Source: Paenibacillus solani (GTDB lineage: Bacteria > Bacillota > Bacilli > Paenibacillales > Paenibacillaceae). From it: a stretch of 56,381 nt of DNA. The stretch covers positions 1,820,041-1,876,421 of the forward strand of contig NZ_LIUT01000001.1 of NCBI RefSeq assembly GCF_001277345.1. The letters are read 5' to 3'. Position numbers and translations under genes: made by a program. The notes beneath the pieces are model-generated. The model worked only from the letters and a program-made list of their open reading frames with translations, was not told the origin of the DNA and made no database searches. This document shows positions 34,701 to 42,725 of this stretch, piece by piece (the stretch's first letter is position 1; the number at the start of each line of letters is the position of its first letter).

Positions 34701-35516
34701 ATGTTTAAACTAAATCGTGTTTTTCTCTTTGATGGTAGCAAGGCACCTCAAGAAAGTTCGCATTCCGATGGTCATGGAGGACACAGTCACCATCATCACC
34801 ATCATCATGGTGGTGGACATTCGGAAAGCAATCTTAAAGCTATATTTTCTTTCCCGGCAGGAACGCTGAAAGCAAACGAAAATGCACGGATCAACATTCA
34901 AATTAAAAACTCCGATGACACGATTGTAAAGGATTTTGAATTGGGCCATGAAAAATTAATGCATCTTATTGTGGTGAGTAAAGATCTTACTTTTTTCAAT
35001 CATATTCATCCTGAGTTTGATGGAGCTGGAGAGTTTACGATTGATACAACATTTCCAACTGGCGGAGAATACAAAATCATCGCCGATGTTCTTCCAAAAG
35101 GAGGATCGAGCACAACCCTAAGTGAGTGGGTGAAGGTCGAGGGAGAAGCTGAAATGTCGGGAGCAATAAATGCTGATACTGAGCTGATGAAAATTGTCGA
35201 CGGAAAAGAAGTAGAGCTCACCTTGAGCAGTATGAATGCAAATGAGGAAGTTACCCTTACGTTTAACTTTGTTGATACGCAAACGAAGGAAGGGATTAAT
35301 AACCTCGAACAATATCTGGGTGCTGTAGGACATGTCGTAATCATATCTGAAGATGCAAATACCTATCTTCATGTTCATCCTATGAACGAGGCAGAAACCG
35401 GTCCTAACGCAGCGTTTATGACAGATTTTCCAAAAGGCGGCATTTATAAGGTGTGGGGACAATTTCAACATCAAGGAAACGTATTTACAGTACCTTTTGT
35501 AGTCGATATAAAGTAA
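34701..35516 (+). CDS. His-rich probable copper-binding protein, family not recognised
   Basis: This 271-residue protein lacks a clear signal peptide. An N-terminal metal-binding stretch (HSDGHGGHSHHHHHHHGGG, residues 22-40) precedes two similar beta-rich halves. Each half carries a histidine signature: MHLIVVSKDLTFFNHIHPE and GHVVIISEDANTYLHVHPMNE (HHP/HVHP). The halves look like Greek-key or Ig-like copper-binding domains (YtkA-like). It lies 25 bp after copA, behind AAGGAGGAAG, so it shares copper regulation. A cytoplasmic or membrane-surface copper buffer is the likeliest role, by inference only. Confidence 0.78.
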   Translation: MFKLNRVFLFDGSKAPQESSHSDGHGGHSHHHHHHHGGGHSESNLKAIFSFPAGTLKANENARINIQIKNSDDTIVKDFELGHEKLMHLIVVSKDLTFFNHIHPEFDGAGEFTIDTTFPTGGEYKIIADVLPKGGSSTTLSEWVKVEGEAEMSGAINADTELMKIVDGKEVELTLSSMNANEEVTLTFNFVDTQTKEGINNLEQYLGAVGHVVIISEDANTYLHVHPMNEAETGPNAAFMTDFPKGGIYKVWGQFQHQGNVFTVPFVVDIK

Positions 35517-35545
35517 TTTTTAATTTGAAATAGAGGCGATAAATC

Positions 35546-35839
35546 ATGGAGGAAATTAAAATCGCCATTAGCTCAGCAATCCAACTAGGAGGCAGCTTGT
35601 ATACTCCCGATCGGCTTAAAAATATTGGGGGTAGACTTGGGCCAAATAAAAAGGTGGAAATGACTCCCTTCAGACAACTGTATGCAGAAGTGCCGATCAA
35701 TCAACGAGAGGCGATCACTGAGGAACTTGAGCGAAATGGTCTTGAAGTGAATCCTGCAGGTTTTGTCACTAAGAGTCTGTTCGATTACAACTTCTGCAAG
35801 GGTGCTGAAGAAGCGAGGCTGGAAACGGCAAAAAAATAA
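35546..35839 (+). CDS. Single ferredoxin-like half-domain of sulfite/nitrite reductase type
   Basis: This 97-residue protein resembles only the N-terminal ferredoxin-like half-domain of sirohaem sulfite/nitrite reductases (YTPDRLKNIGGRLGP, the substrate-binding-like VNPAGFVTKSLFDYNFCKGAEEARL). The catalytic Fe-S/sirohaem halves are absent, so it is not a reductase on its own. NFCKGAEE keeps the first cysteine of the family's cluster motif. It may act as a metal or electron carrier inside the copper operon. It starts behind GAGGCGATAA, 29 bp after the His-rich gene. Confidence 0.7.
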   Translation: MEEIKIAISSAIQLGGSLYTPDRLKNIGGRLGPNKKVEMTPFRQLYAEVPINQREAITEELERNGLEVNPAGFVTKSLFDYNFCKGAEEARLETAKK

Positions 35840-35945
35840 GACAATTGCGGTTAGAGAAGTTCAGCAAATTCGCAAATTGAATTTCGCTGGGAGAATTAAA
35901 ACTTATTGCTGGGTAATGAACCTGATGGAAAGGAGGTGACAACAA

Positions 35946-36146
35946 ATGAAAGAAGCGAGCATTAAAGTGCAAGGGATGTCTTGCCGTTCTTGCGTTCCTA
36001 AAATTGAAGGGGCAATCCGTACGATGGGTGCTGAAGGTGAAGTGAATTTTGATCAAGGTACAGTAGATGTACGATTTGACGAGTCGAAGATCAAAATTTC
36101 TGACATAGAGAAAGCGATCCGAGAAAAAGGATACAATATAGCATAA
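35946..36146 (+). CDS. Third HMA-domain (CopZ-like) protein
   Basis: This 66-residue metallochaperone-like protein has C13-R-S-C16 in GMSCRSCVPKIEG. It is clearly more divergent from the two CopZ copies than they are from each other, with an Arg-Ser between the cysteines. A strong AAAGGAGGTGACAAC precedes the ATG. It lies in the copper operon and may serve another partner, such as the half-domain protein or glutaredoxin next to it. Confidence 0.9.
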   Translation: MKEASIKVQGMSCRSCVPKIEGAIRTMGAEGEVNFDQGTVDVRFDESKIKISDIEKAIREKGYNIA

Positions 36147-36178
36147 AAATAATCGTTTAAGAGGAAGGGGAAGTAAAC

Positions 36179-36418
36179 ATGAATCATTCGGTGGAAATTT
36201 ATACAATCCCGACCTGCAGCGACTGCAATTATGCCAAACGCTATTTTAGAGAACATGAAATCACCTATAAAGATTACAATTGTGAAGAAGACATCAAGTA
36301 TGCAGAGGAAGTCTACAACTTGACGGGGAAACAGGTGGTTCCGACGATTGTAATTGATGATCAAGTTTTCATCGGTTTCGCAGAAAATCTAACTGAAATA
36401 AGCAGTTTGATTAAATAA
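36179..36418 (+). CDS. Glutaredoxin-family protein
   Basis: This 79-residue protein has the active-site CSDC (TCSDCNYAKRYFREHEI), the cis-Pro motif VVPTIVIDDQVFIGF and a short helix at the end. It fits the NrdH/YruB-like Grx family. Thiol reduction of copper-protein cysteines is a plausible job given the operon. It starts behind AGAGGAAGGGG and is followed by a terminator. Confidence 0.9.
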   Translation: MNHSVEIYTIPTCSDCNYAKRYFREHEITYKDYNCEEDIKYAEEVYNLTGKQVVPTIVIDDQVFIGFAENLTEISSLIK

Positions 36419-36423
36419 AGTAG

Positions 36424-36450
36424 ACCCGGTCGAATTTCGACCGGGTTTTA
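36424..36450 (+). terminator. Terminator of the copZ-copA-grx operon
   Basis: ACCCGGTCGAA and TTCGACCGGGT form an 11-bp perfect stem with a one-base loop (effectively a shorter stem and small loop), followed by TTTTAT. Confidence 0.85.
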
Positions 36451-36581
36451 TAAATAAATATTAGCAAAGTGTCAAAGTATCAACTATAAGATCTTCAATT
36501 AGAGAAATATAAAGGGATATTTCTTGAAGAAGTATTAGTTCTGAAATCAAAGTAACAAAGTCTAAAACTAGCAGGAGGTAG

Positions 36582-36815
<234 letters not shown>

Positions 36816-36880
36816 TAAGCTTTCAAATACTACGATAATAGCTGCTTTTTAATAGAAAATAATATAGTATCCTTTTGCCC

Positions 36881-36905
36881 TTTATATAGGGAGAGGAAAT
36901 ATATA
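36881..36905 (+). promoter_or_regulatory. Degenerate CsoR half-site upstream of csoR
   Basis: TATAGGGAGAGGAAATATA keeps the left half (TATAGGG) and the outer TATA of the two perfect operators but has lost the G run. It lies 20 bp upstream of the csoR start. It could give weak autoregulation or be a chance match. Confidence 0.3.
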
Positions 36906-36925
36906 TTCAAAGGAGTTGATTTAGA

Positions 36926-37255
36926 TTGAAACAAATAACGTATGATACCATCTCATGTCACAATGTATCTAATATTGAGCGGAAAAGTCACTATTCAGAA
37001 AAATCAAAGCTTAACTTAATGCACCGACTCAATCGTATCGAAGGACAAGTTCGCGGTGTTAAGGGAATGATCGAACGAGATACGTATTGTGATGATGTAC
37101 TTCATCAAATTGCTTCGATCCAATCAGCTCTTAATGGATTGGGTAAACAACTTCTGGATCATCATTTAAAAAGTTGTATCATTGAACGAATTGAGGAAGG
37201 CGATCATAACGTGGTAGATGAACTGCTAACAACCATATATAAATTGATGAAATAA
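36926..37255 (+). CDS. csoR: Copper-sensing repressor CsoR
   Basis: This 109-residue all-helical repressor (DUF156/CsoR-RcnR family) binds Cu(I) through Cys55, His80 and Cys84 (YCDDVLHQI and DHHLKSCI), the complete CsoR W-X-Y-Z-type C-H-C set. The arginine-rich helix RLNRIEGQVRGVKGMIER is the DNA-facing surface. It starts at TTG 36926 behind AAGGAG. The N-terminal 28 residues precede the conserved core and are a little long for the family. It should control the two perfect operators upstream of copZ1 and copZ2. Confidence 0.95.
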   Translation: MKQITYDTISCHNVSNIERKSHYSEKSKLNLMHRLNRIEGQVRGVKGMIERDTYCDDVLHQIASIQSALNGLGKQLLDHHLKSCIIERIEEGDHNVVDELLTTIYKLMK

Positions 37256-37316
37256 ATAAATCTAGGTTAGCACATAATTAATAGTACCAGAAAATTTAAA
37301 AGAAGAGGAAGATTCT

Positions 37317-37343
37317 ATGTATCCTGTATGCTCAAGGAGGTGA
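37317..37343 (+). CDS. Possible 8-residue leader peptide of the acetyltransferase gene
   Basis: ATG at 37317 follows AGAAGAGGAAG and encodes MYPVCSRR; its stop TGA lies in AAGGAGGTGA, the ribosome site of the next gene. Termination there would place ribosomes beside that site, as in translational coupling or attenuation. Too short for certainty. Confidence 0.35.
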   Translation: MYPVCSRR

Positions 37344-37349
37344 ATATTT

Positions 37350-37883
37350 ATGATTAGATTAGAGCACTTTCATAAACAAGACTTTGATTTGCTTATAAGT
37401 TGGATTGACTCACCTGAATTTCTAATGCAGTGGTCAGGAATTGACTTTAATTATCCTTTAGATGAAGAACAATTAAATCAATATATAAAAGGTGCAAACG
37501 AAGAAAATTCAACAGTATATATCTATAAAGTCGTTTTAGATAAAACCAATGAAACCATTGGACATATTTCACTGAACAATATTGATTTAAAAAATCGTTC
37601 TGCAAGTATAGGCAAAGTTTTAATAGGTAATACCCACTTCCGTGGTAAGGGACTAGGACAGAAAATGGTTGTAGAATTACTCAAAATTGCCTTTAATAAT
37701 CTGTCTCTGCATAGGGTTGGATTAGGCGTATATGCTTTTAATGAACCAGCTATAAAAAGTTATGAAAAAGTAGGTTTTGTAAAAGAGGGGTTACTCAGAG
37801 ATTATAGGAAAATGGACGATGCCTATTGGAGCTTATGGCAGATGAGTATTTTAGAGGATGAATGGATCAAAATCTTTAATTAG
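37350..37883 (+). CDS. GNAT-family N-acetyltransferase (RimJ/RimL type)
   Basis: This 177-residue acetyltransferase has the GNAT core with acetyl-CoA loop HFRGKGLGQKMV (Q/R-x-x-G-x-G/A, about residues 100-111), strand IGHISLNNIDL, and NEPAIKSYEKVGFVKEGLLRDY. It is likely cytoplasmic with unknown amine or protein substrate. Codon use is AT-rich like the copper island and unlike the genes after 41 kb. AAGGAGGTGAATATTT precedes the ATG. It marks the right-hand end of the island before repeat copy B. Confidence 0.88.
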   Translation: MIRLEHFHKQDFDLLISWIDSPEFLMQWSGIDFNYPLDEEQLNQYIKGANEENSTVYIYKVVLDKTNETIGHISLNNIDLKNRSASIGKVLIGNTHFRGKGLGQKMVVELLKIAFNNLSLHRVGLGVYAFNEPAIKSYEKVGFVKEGLLRDYRKMDDAYWSLWQMSILEDEWIKIFN

Positions 37884-37910
37884 GTTTTGATACATTTCAC
37901 ATTCCAGACA

Positions 37911-37953
37911 GATGACAAGATCCTTGTTATATTCCCGATATCGTTTCATCGAC
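37911..37953. repeat. Copy B of the 43-bp imperfect direct repeat
   Basis: Begins GATGACAAGATCCTTGTTAT and ends TCATCGAC, same orientation as copy A at 30879-30921. It contains the small palindrome CGATATCG that copy A lacks. Confidence 0.55.
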
Positions 37954-38168
37954 AGCGGCAACAAATGGGCTTACCACTGCAAGGGAACTCATAAAAAAAA
38001 CAGTGCGAAAATTGATCTAAATGGTGTATGAGAATAAATGAAACACATCAGACACAAATTGTAGGTTTACATAATAAATATTATGTAACCATTCAAGGCT
38101 GGACTGATTGTATTTTCATAAAAATGAGATTTTGTACTATCAATTATGAATCACAAATAATGCAAAGA
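37954..38168. other. Gene-free, AT-rich stretch
   Basis: No gene or RNA was recognised between repeat copy B and the next hairpin. The 383-bp gap from the GNAT stop to the next gene holds only the repeat, this stretch and the hairpin. Confidence 0.4.
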
Positions 38169-38210
38169 AAGCACGAGGAAGCCTGAGCTCAGGCTTCCTC
38201 GTGCTTGTTT
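38169..38210. terminator. Near-perfect 38-bp palindrome, likely bidirectional terminator
   Basis: AAGCACGAGGAAGCCTGAG and its exact complement lie back to back (centre AGCT), followed by GTTT. It lies between a plus-strand and a minus-strand gene. The arms leave a minimal loop. Confidence 0.65.
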
Positions 38211-38266
38211 AGAGTATGAAATCTTGTCATACGAGAGTATGTACAGTCAGGCAATAGGAAAAGCCT

Positions 38267-38830
38267 TCACTTCAACAACTGCACATCGATTTCTTGACCA
38301 TCTAAGGAGTACGCTTTATATTCCACTTTACCTATAGGTTGTTCACTGTAATAGTAATAGAGCCTGGTGTCCTCATTTACCGTGTTGTTAAAAGCAATTT
38401 GATCTCCGCCATTGCGAGTGGCCTTGATCTGATCCACTTGGTTAATCAGTGTCGGCATCAAGATTAGGTGTACATCTTTCTTTGATCTGTAATGGAAGGT
38501 TCTCTCGATCACATCGAGAGAATCTGGACCGGGATGATGGATCAGCAGCTCATCGGTAACGTTCCATCCCCATAATCCTTTTGACACGCCATACACCTTA
38601 AAGCCTTCTTCAACCGGCTTTATCGTTAAATTATACTTCTCGGCCTTATCAACAAACATGCCAATTCCAGGCCCGCCTTCATAATCTTCCAAAGCCTGCT
38701 CGACCGTTGAATTTGCAAAATAAACATCCCACACGAATAATCGAAACAGAACGATACCTATAATGATCAACAATACGATATAGCTGTTTCTTCTAGCGGA
38801 TGTGCTGCTTCTAGTCTTTTTCGTGTCCAT
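38267..38830 (-). CDS. Hypothetical membrane-anchored protein
   Basis: This 187-residue protein has a basic N-terminus, one hydrophobic segment (about residues 17-33) and an extracytoplasmic alpha/beta domain (VEQALEDYEGGPGIGMF, HPGPDSLDVIERTFHYR). No family was recognised. The ATG at 38830 has GGAG six bases upstream; the longer TTG start at 38842 is less well placed. Neighbours give no functional clue. Confidence 0.7.
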   Translation of the reverse strand: MDTKKTRSSTSARRNSYIVLLIIIGIVLFRLFVWDVYFANSTVEQALEDYEGGPGIGMFVDKAEKYNLTIKPVEEGFKVYGVSKGLWGWNVTDELLIHHPGPDSLDVIERTFHYRSKKDVHLILMPTLINQVDQIKATRNGGDQIAFNNTVNEDTRLYYYYSEQPIGKVEYKAYSLDGQEIDVQLLK

Positions 38831-39080
38831 CTCTGTCTCCAACCTTTCATCGGGTCATTGTTATGTACATAAGACATGAAGTACAAGATTAAACATATTT
38901 GGCATAGCTTAGAACACATTGTACCCGAAAGGCTGCATAACGCCAAGTAGTTATCGTGCCTTACAGAATCCGAAAGGGCTATGTCACACATGGAATAGAA
39001 CACTTATTGGATCAATCCTTGAAACCGATAAATGATATAGAATGTGAAGAAAGTTCTACCAATTTCAAGGAGGTATATTT

Positions 39081-40097
39081 TTGAGAAGGCAAATTTTCAT
39101 CTTTGTTCTTGTACTCTGTACGACACTGACTGGCTGCTCGTTGGGCGAGGGTACAGAAACAACAAGCGAAGAAAGTTCTCAACAAACAATGCTCAATGCC
39201 ACCTCTACAGCAGAGGAGGATCTGCTTTTGATTCACGGCATCCGGCTTGGTGACAGCAAAGAGAAAGTAGTTGAGAAACTTGGATATCCACAATCCAAAG
39301 GAAAAGTGATCGAAACGAAGAATAACGATACGGCTACTTCGTACAAATATGGTGAACTGACTTTTGGAATCTTGAACGATAGCGTGGCTTCCATCGAAAC
39401 CGAAGATCGGGAGTACAAGACCGCAAGCGGGATTGGGATAGGCAGCACATATATTGAGCTAATGAATACATACGAGCACATGGATCCAAGAGAAAGTGAA
39501 GGCAGGGAGTTTGTATACATCACGGAGCAGGACCGTTTCCTGTCATTTGTGATGGGTTCCGATGAACGAATTGAACAGATATCCTATGGATATCAATCCG
39601 TGTTTGAAGAATTCAGTGGCATTACTTTTGCGGAATTGGACAGCAACTCACGGCAAGTGGATGTCTCTAAAACTCAGGCCAATTCATTGATTGAAGCGGT
39701 TTACTTAAACGACATCGAAGCAGTCGAACGTTTATTAGCCGAAGGAGCAGATCCCGACACGACTTTTTCGTCTATGGCTGAAGGTATTGAGCCAAGTGAC
39801 CGAATCTCTGTCCTGTGGTACTCGATATATAAGGAGTATTATGAAATCATTACATTGCTTGAAAAACATGGCGCCAAGCAGATCAAAGATGTCCAAGAAG
39901 TACGTTTAAGGGGCCATGCGGACGAAGCCCTGCAAAATCATGATCTGGAAAAAATGAAGAGGCTGTTAGAGACAGGGCTGGATCCCAACGGGTACATCGG
40001 TTTTGGACAGTGGGAGGAGACTTATATGAGTTATAGTTCTTCTCGTAACGACCAAGAGATGGTGGATTTATTGTTGAGTTACGGAGCGAACCGCTAA
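39081..40097 (+). CDS. Lipoprotein with SmpA-like and ankyrin-repeat regions
   Basis: This 338-residue lipoprotein has a signal peptide ending LTGC (Cys about 19). A middle domain has two GxxLGxxxxxVxxxLGxP-like motifs (IRLGDSKEKVVEKLGYPQ and IGIGSTYIELMNTY), as in SmpA/OmlA-like proteins. Two or three ankyrin-like units follow (SLIEAVYLNDIEAVERLLAEGADPDT, longer in protein; LEKMKRLLETGLDPNG; QEMVDLLLSYGANR). It starts at TTG behind AAGGAGG. A surface protein-interaction role is likely; no pathway is known. Confidence 0.8.
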   Translation: MRRQIFIFVLVLCTTLTGCSLGEGTETTSEESSQQTMLNATSTAEEDLLLIHGIRLGDSKEKVVEKLGYPQSKGKVIETKNNDTATSYKYGELTFGILNDSVASIETEDREYKTASGIGIGSTYIELMNTYEHMDPRESEGREFVYITEQDRFLSFVMGSDERIEQISYGYQSVFEEFSGITFAELDSNSRQVDVSKTQANSLIEAVYLNDIEAVERLLAEGADPDTTFSSMAEGIEPSDRISVLWYSIYKEYYEIITLLEKHGAKQIKDVQEVRLRGHADEALQNHDLEKMKRLLETGLDPNGYIGFGQWEETYMSYSSSRNDQEMVDLLLSYGANR

Positions 40098-40156
40098 CAT
40101 AATTCAATCACTGCCTCTATTAAACTAAGGGAGACATTTGTTCTCATTTTGTAAAA

Positions 40157-40199
40157 ATAGGCCCTCCAAGTCAGGAAAACTGATTGGGAGGGCCTATCA
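40157..40199. terminator. Hairpin between convergent genes
   Basis: ATAGGCCCTCC and GGGAGGGCCTAT flank a partly paired interior. On the minus strand the stem is followed by a TATTTTTAC tail, so it best terminates the DUF4261 gene. Confidence 0.7.
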
Positions 40200-40223
40200 T
40201 CGTTGTAAAGAAGAGGCATAGTA

Positions 40224-41357
40224 TCAGTATCCGATCTTAAGTGTTTCACCACTAAGATACACGCTCTCCGAGCGGGTGATCGGAAGCTTATGCTCCGCTG
40301 AAAATCCGATGGTTTCCCCATCCCTTAAGGTAACATCCTGCTCAACAATGTATAGCGAGATATCCATCAAGAATTCACGAAGTTCTTCGGGCGTTACCTG
40401 GCTGTCCAACACTTCAATCTCATCCTTACCAAACGATCTAAGTCCGTAAGTATATCCGCTGATTCCAGTCTCGGTTCGTACTAGACCGAAGTATACCAAA
40501 TTTAACAGAGGCAGTAGATCGTCATCGGATTTCATCAAGTCTGCCATATCCACATAAAACTCGGGCTGAAATACCGTTCCTGAAGAGTAGAGACCAATCG
40601 CATTAGGCAGCTTCAGACAGCTTGCCGCGAGCTTGGTGTACATTCTGCCGGCTGCCAGTGGTGATGCCTTACGTGGAAACAAAGCCAGAATAAGCTGACT
40701 GACATGAGTCTTGGTAATCTCCTCGGCTTGTGGCCACATGTAGTTACCCTGAGCATAATACTCGGCTTCACCATCCGGAATCGGAGCATCGACAAAGCTG
40801 ATTGCGGCCATACAGCCGTCAGCTTCAAAAACGAGAATGCCTTCCTTTTCCTCTCCCTGGCTACCATCCTCATCTTCCCCAGGAGAGCAAGTGATATTCC
40901 AGTCACGTAACAGATTGGCTTTGATCTGCTCCAGATCACATTCCGATGAATTGAGTAGAACGAAGCCGTTGAATAAACCGGATGATTCCTGTGTATCTGC
41001 GGCATCTTCACCTGCATTCTGCGCTGCTTCATATGCGGCTGCTTGCTGCATCCAATACTCACGAATCATTTCAACCATATGTATGGATTCCTCTTCGGCG
41101 GTAGCAGCGTTATATGGCTGCATCTCACTGAATACGTGCCCGCAATGCTCGGTATCCGAGGGATTCTCATAACCACCGCAGACGCCAAGAAGCCATTTAC
41201 CAAGCAGAGTTTTCTTATATTTGAATATGTAGTAATGCATGTCGTGCAGATCGAATTCCCCCGCTAATTCAATTCTGCTGGGCATATGACCAAGCTCTTG
41301 TTCATTCATCAACCATTCGATCATAGTGTCCTTAGCCGCTTGCTGTTGCGCTGTCAT
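40224..41357 (-). CDS. DUF4261-family protein
   Basis: This 377-residue protein resembles DUF4261 proteins: a central block with AISFVDAPIPDGEAEYYAQGN (the PIP motif), TKTHVSQLILALF, and a C-terminal block with LVRTETGISGYTYGLRSFGKDEIEV and an LRDGETIGFSAEHKLPITRS ending. The N-terminal region is extended and acidic in the middle (DAADTQESS, EDEDGSQGEEKE). Function is unknown; relatives sometimes lie near polymorphic-toxin or type VI loci. It is divergent from the Yeh-like operon that starts 265 bp away. Confidence 0.78.
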   Translation of the reverse strand: MTAQQQAAKDTMIEWLMNEQELGHMPSRIELAGEFDLHDMHYYIFKYKKTLLGKWLLGVCGGYENPSDTEHCGHVFSEMQPYNAATAEEESIHMVEMIREYWMQQAAAYEAAQNAGEDAADTQESSGLFNGFVLLNSSECDLEQIKANLLRDWNITCSPGEDEDGSQGEEKEGILVFEADGCMAAISFVDAPIPDGEAEYYAQGNYMWPQAEEITKTHVSQLILALFPRKASPLAAGRMYTKLAASCLKLPNAIGLYSSGTVFQPEFYVDMADLMKSDDDLLPLLNLVYFGLVRTETGISGYTYGLRSFGKDEIEVLDSQVTPEELREFLMDISLYIVEQDVTLRDGETIGFSAEHKLPITRSESVYLSGETLKIGY

Positions 41358-41621
41358 GTGTTCTTCTCCTTTAAAATAATAATGTAAAATGACGACTGTT
41401 ATATTTTACCGGGTGGGAGGATGTTCAGCAATAGAACAGAGGTACCTTGAAATAGGGATTCATTTTTATGTATATAAATACCTTAGCCCTATGAAAGTGC
41501 AGGTTTTGTGAAGGACGAATCAACCATTTTTACTCAAAGATTCGTATCGCTGGAATTGTATATGATAAAATATCTTATATAGGAACATACGATCTGTATT
41601 AGATGAGAGGAGTTTACATAC

Positions 41622-42725
41622 ATGCTGGATATGATCAAGCCTCCTGCGGAGACGATGTATGAAGAGGAGCTGCGCGCCCTGCGGGAGGAGGATACCGGAA
41701 GACGGCCTCCTAACTGGCTGCTGTCGCCGGCTGCGGTTCGTGATTTCATTATTGGCCGTGAGAAACCTGTCAAGCTGGACGGACGGGAAATACCGATCAC
41801 CCGCAAGTTCTATGGTAACGATGTGCTGGTGGAACGGGCTGTCGTCACGCTTGCCGGTAATCGGGGACTTATGCTGGTGGGGGAGCCTGGAACAGCGAAA
41901 ACGATGCTTAGCGAGCTATTGTCGGCGGCTATCTGCGGAACCAGCCTGAATACCATCCAAGGGACAGCGGGTACGACAGAAGACATGATGAAATACTCCT
42001 GGAATTACGCCATGCTTCTGGATAAGGGGCCAACCGAGGCAGCGCTGGTTCCATCGCCGTTATATAAAGGAATGAAGGAAGGTATTATTACCCGCTTCGA
42101 GGAGATTACGAGATGTCCGGCCGAATCCCAGGACAGTCTGATCAGTATCATGAGCGACAAGGTCTTGAACATTCCCGAGCTCAGTGGCGGCATACTGTTT
42201 GCCAAGCCGGGATTTAATATTATCGCAACGGCGAATATCCGGGACAAGGGAGTCAATGAGATGAGCGGCGCGTTAAAACGCAGATTCAATTTCGAGACGA
42301 TCCGTCCGGTGAACAATGTCAAAATGGAGGCCAAGATCATCGAATCCCAGGCCCGCACACTGCTCGATCACAGTGGCGTGGATGCCGAAGTGAATTCTGA
42401 TGTGGTTGAGCTTCTTGCAACAACCTTCATGGAGCTTCGAACCGGAATAACCCGTGAAGGCTACAAGCTGGAGAGTCCACAGGCGACCCTTAGTACAGCT
42501 GAAGCGGTATCCGTGTATGTCCAGAGCGCCATGACTTCCTATTATTACGAGAATGAACATATAGCTTTGAGCAGGCTTGTCCAGAATATGCTCGGCACGA
42601 TCGCGAAGGAGAATGACAAGGATCTGACCATTTTAAAGTCCTATTTCTCCAAGGTTGTCAAAGAACGTGCGAAGCAAGACGAGGTATGGCAGGCTTACTA
42701 TGAGGAAAAACAATGGATCGGTTAG
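41622..42725 (+). CDS. MoxR-type AAA+ ATPase (YehL-like)
   Basis: This 367-residue ATPase is the likely motor of the six-gene cluster. Walker A is GEPGTAKT at residues 87-94. The Walker B region reads IITRFEEI (155-162), with Glu-Glu where most AAA+ proteins have Asp-Glu. Sensor 1 is ATANIRD (202-208) and the arginine finger/sensor 2 region is ALKRRF (217-222). MoxR ATPases work with VWA proteins as chaperone-like remodelers that mature enzymes or complexes. AGAGGAGTTTACATAC precedes the ATG. It overlaps the next gene by 13 bases. It resembles E. coli YehL by architecture. Confidence 0.9.
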   Translation: MLDMIKPPAETMYEEELRALREEDTGRRPPNWLLSPAAVRDFIIGREKPVKLDGREIPITRKFYGNDVLVERAVVTLAGNRGLMLVGEPGTAKTMLSELLSAAICGTSLNTIQGTAGTTEDMMKYSWNYAMLLDKGPTEAALVPSPLYKGMKEGIITRFEEITRCPAESQDSLISIMSDKVLNIPELSGGILFAKPGFNIIATANIRDKGVNEMSGALKRRFNFETIRPVNNVKMEAKIIESQARTLLDHSGVDAEVNSDVVELLATTFMELRTGITREGYKLESPQATLSTAEAVSVYVQSAMTSYYYENEHIALSRLVQNMLGTIAKENDKDLTILKSYFSKVVKERAKQDEVWQAYYEEKQWIG

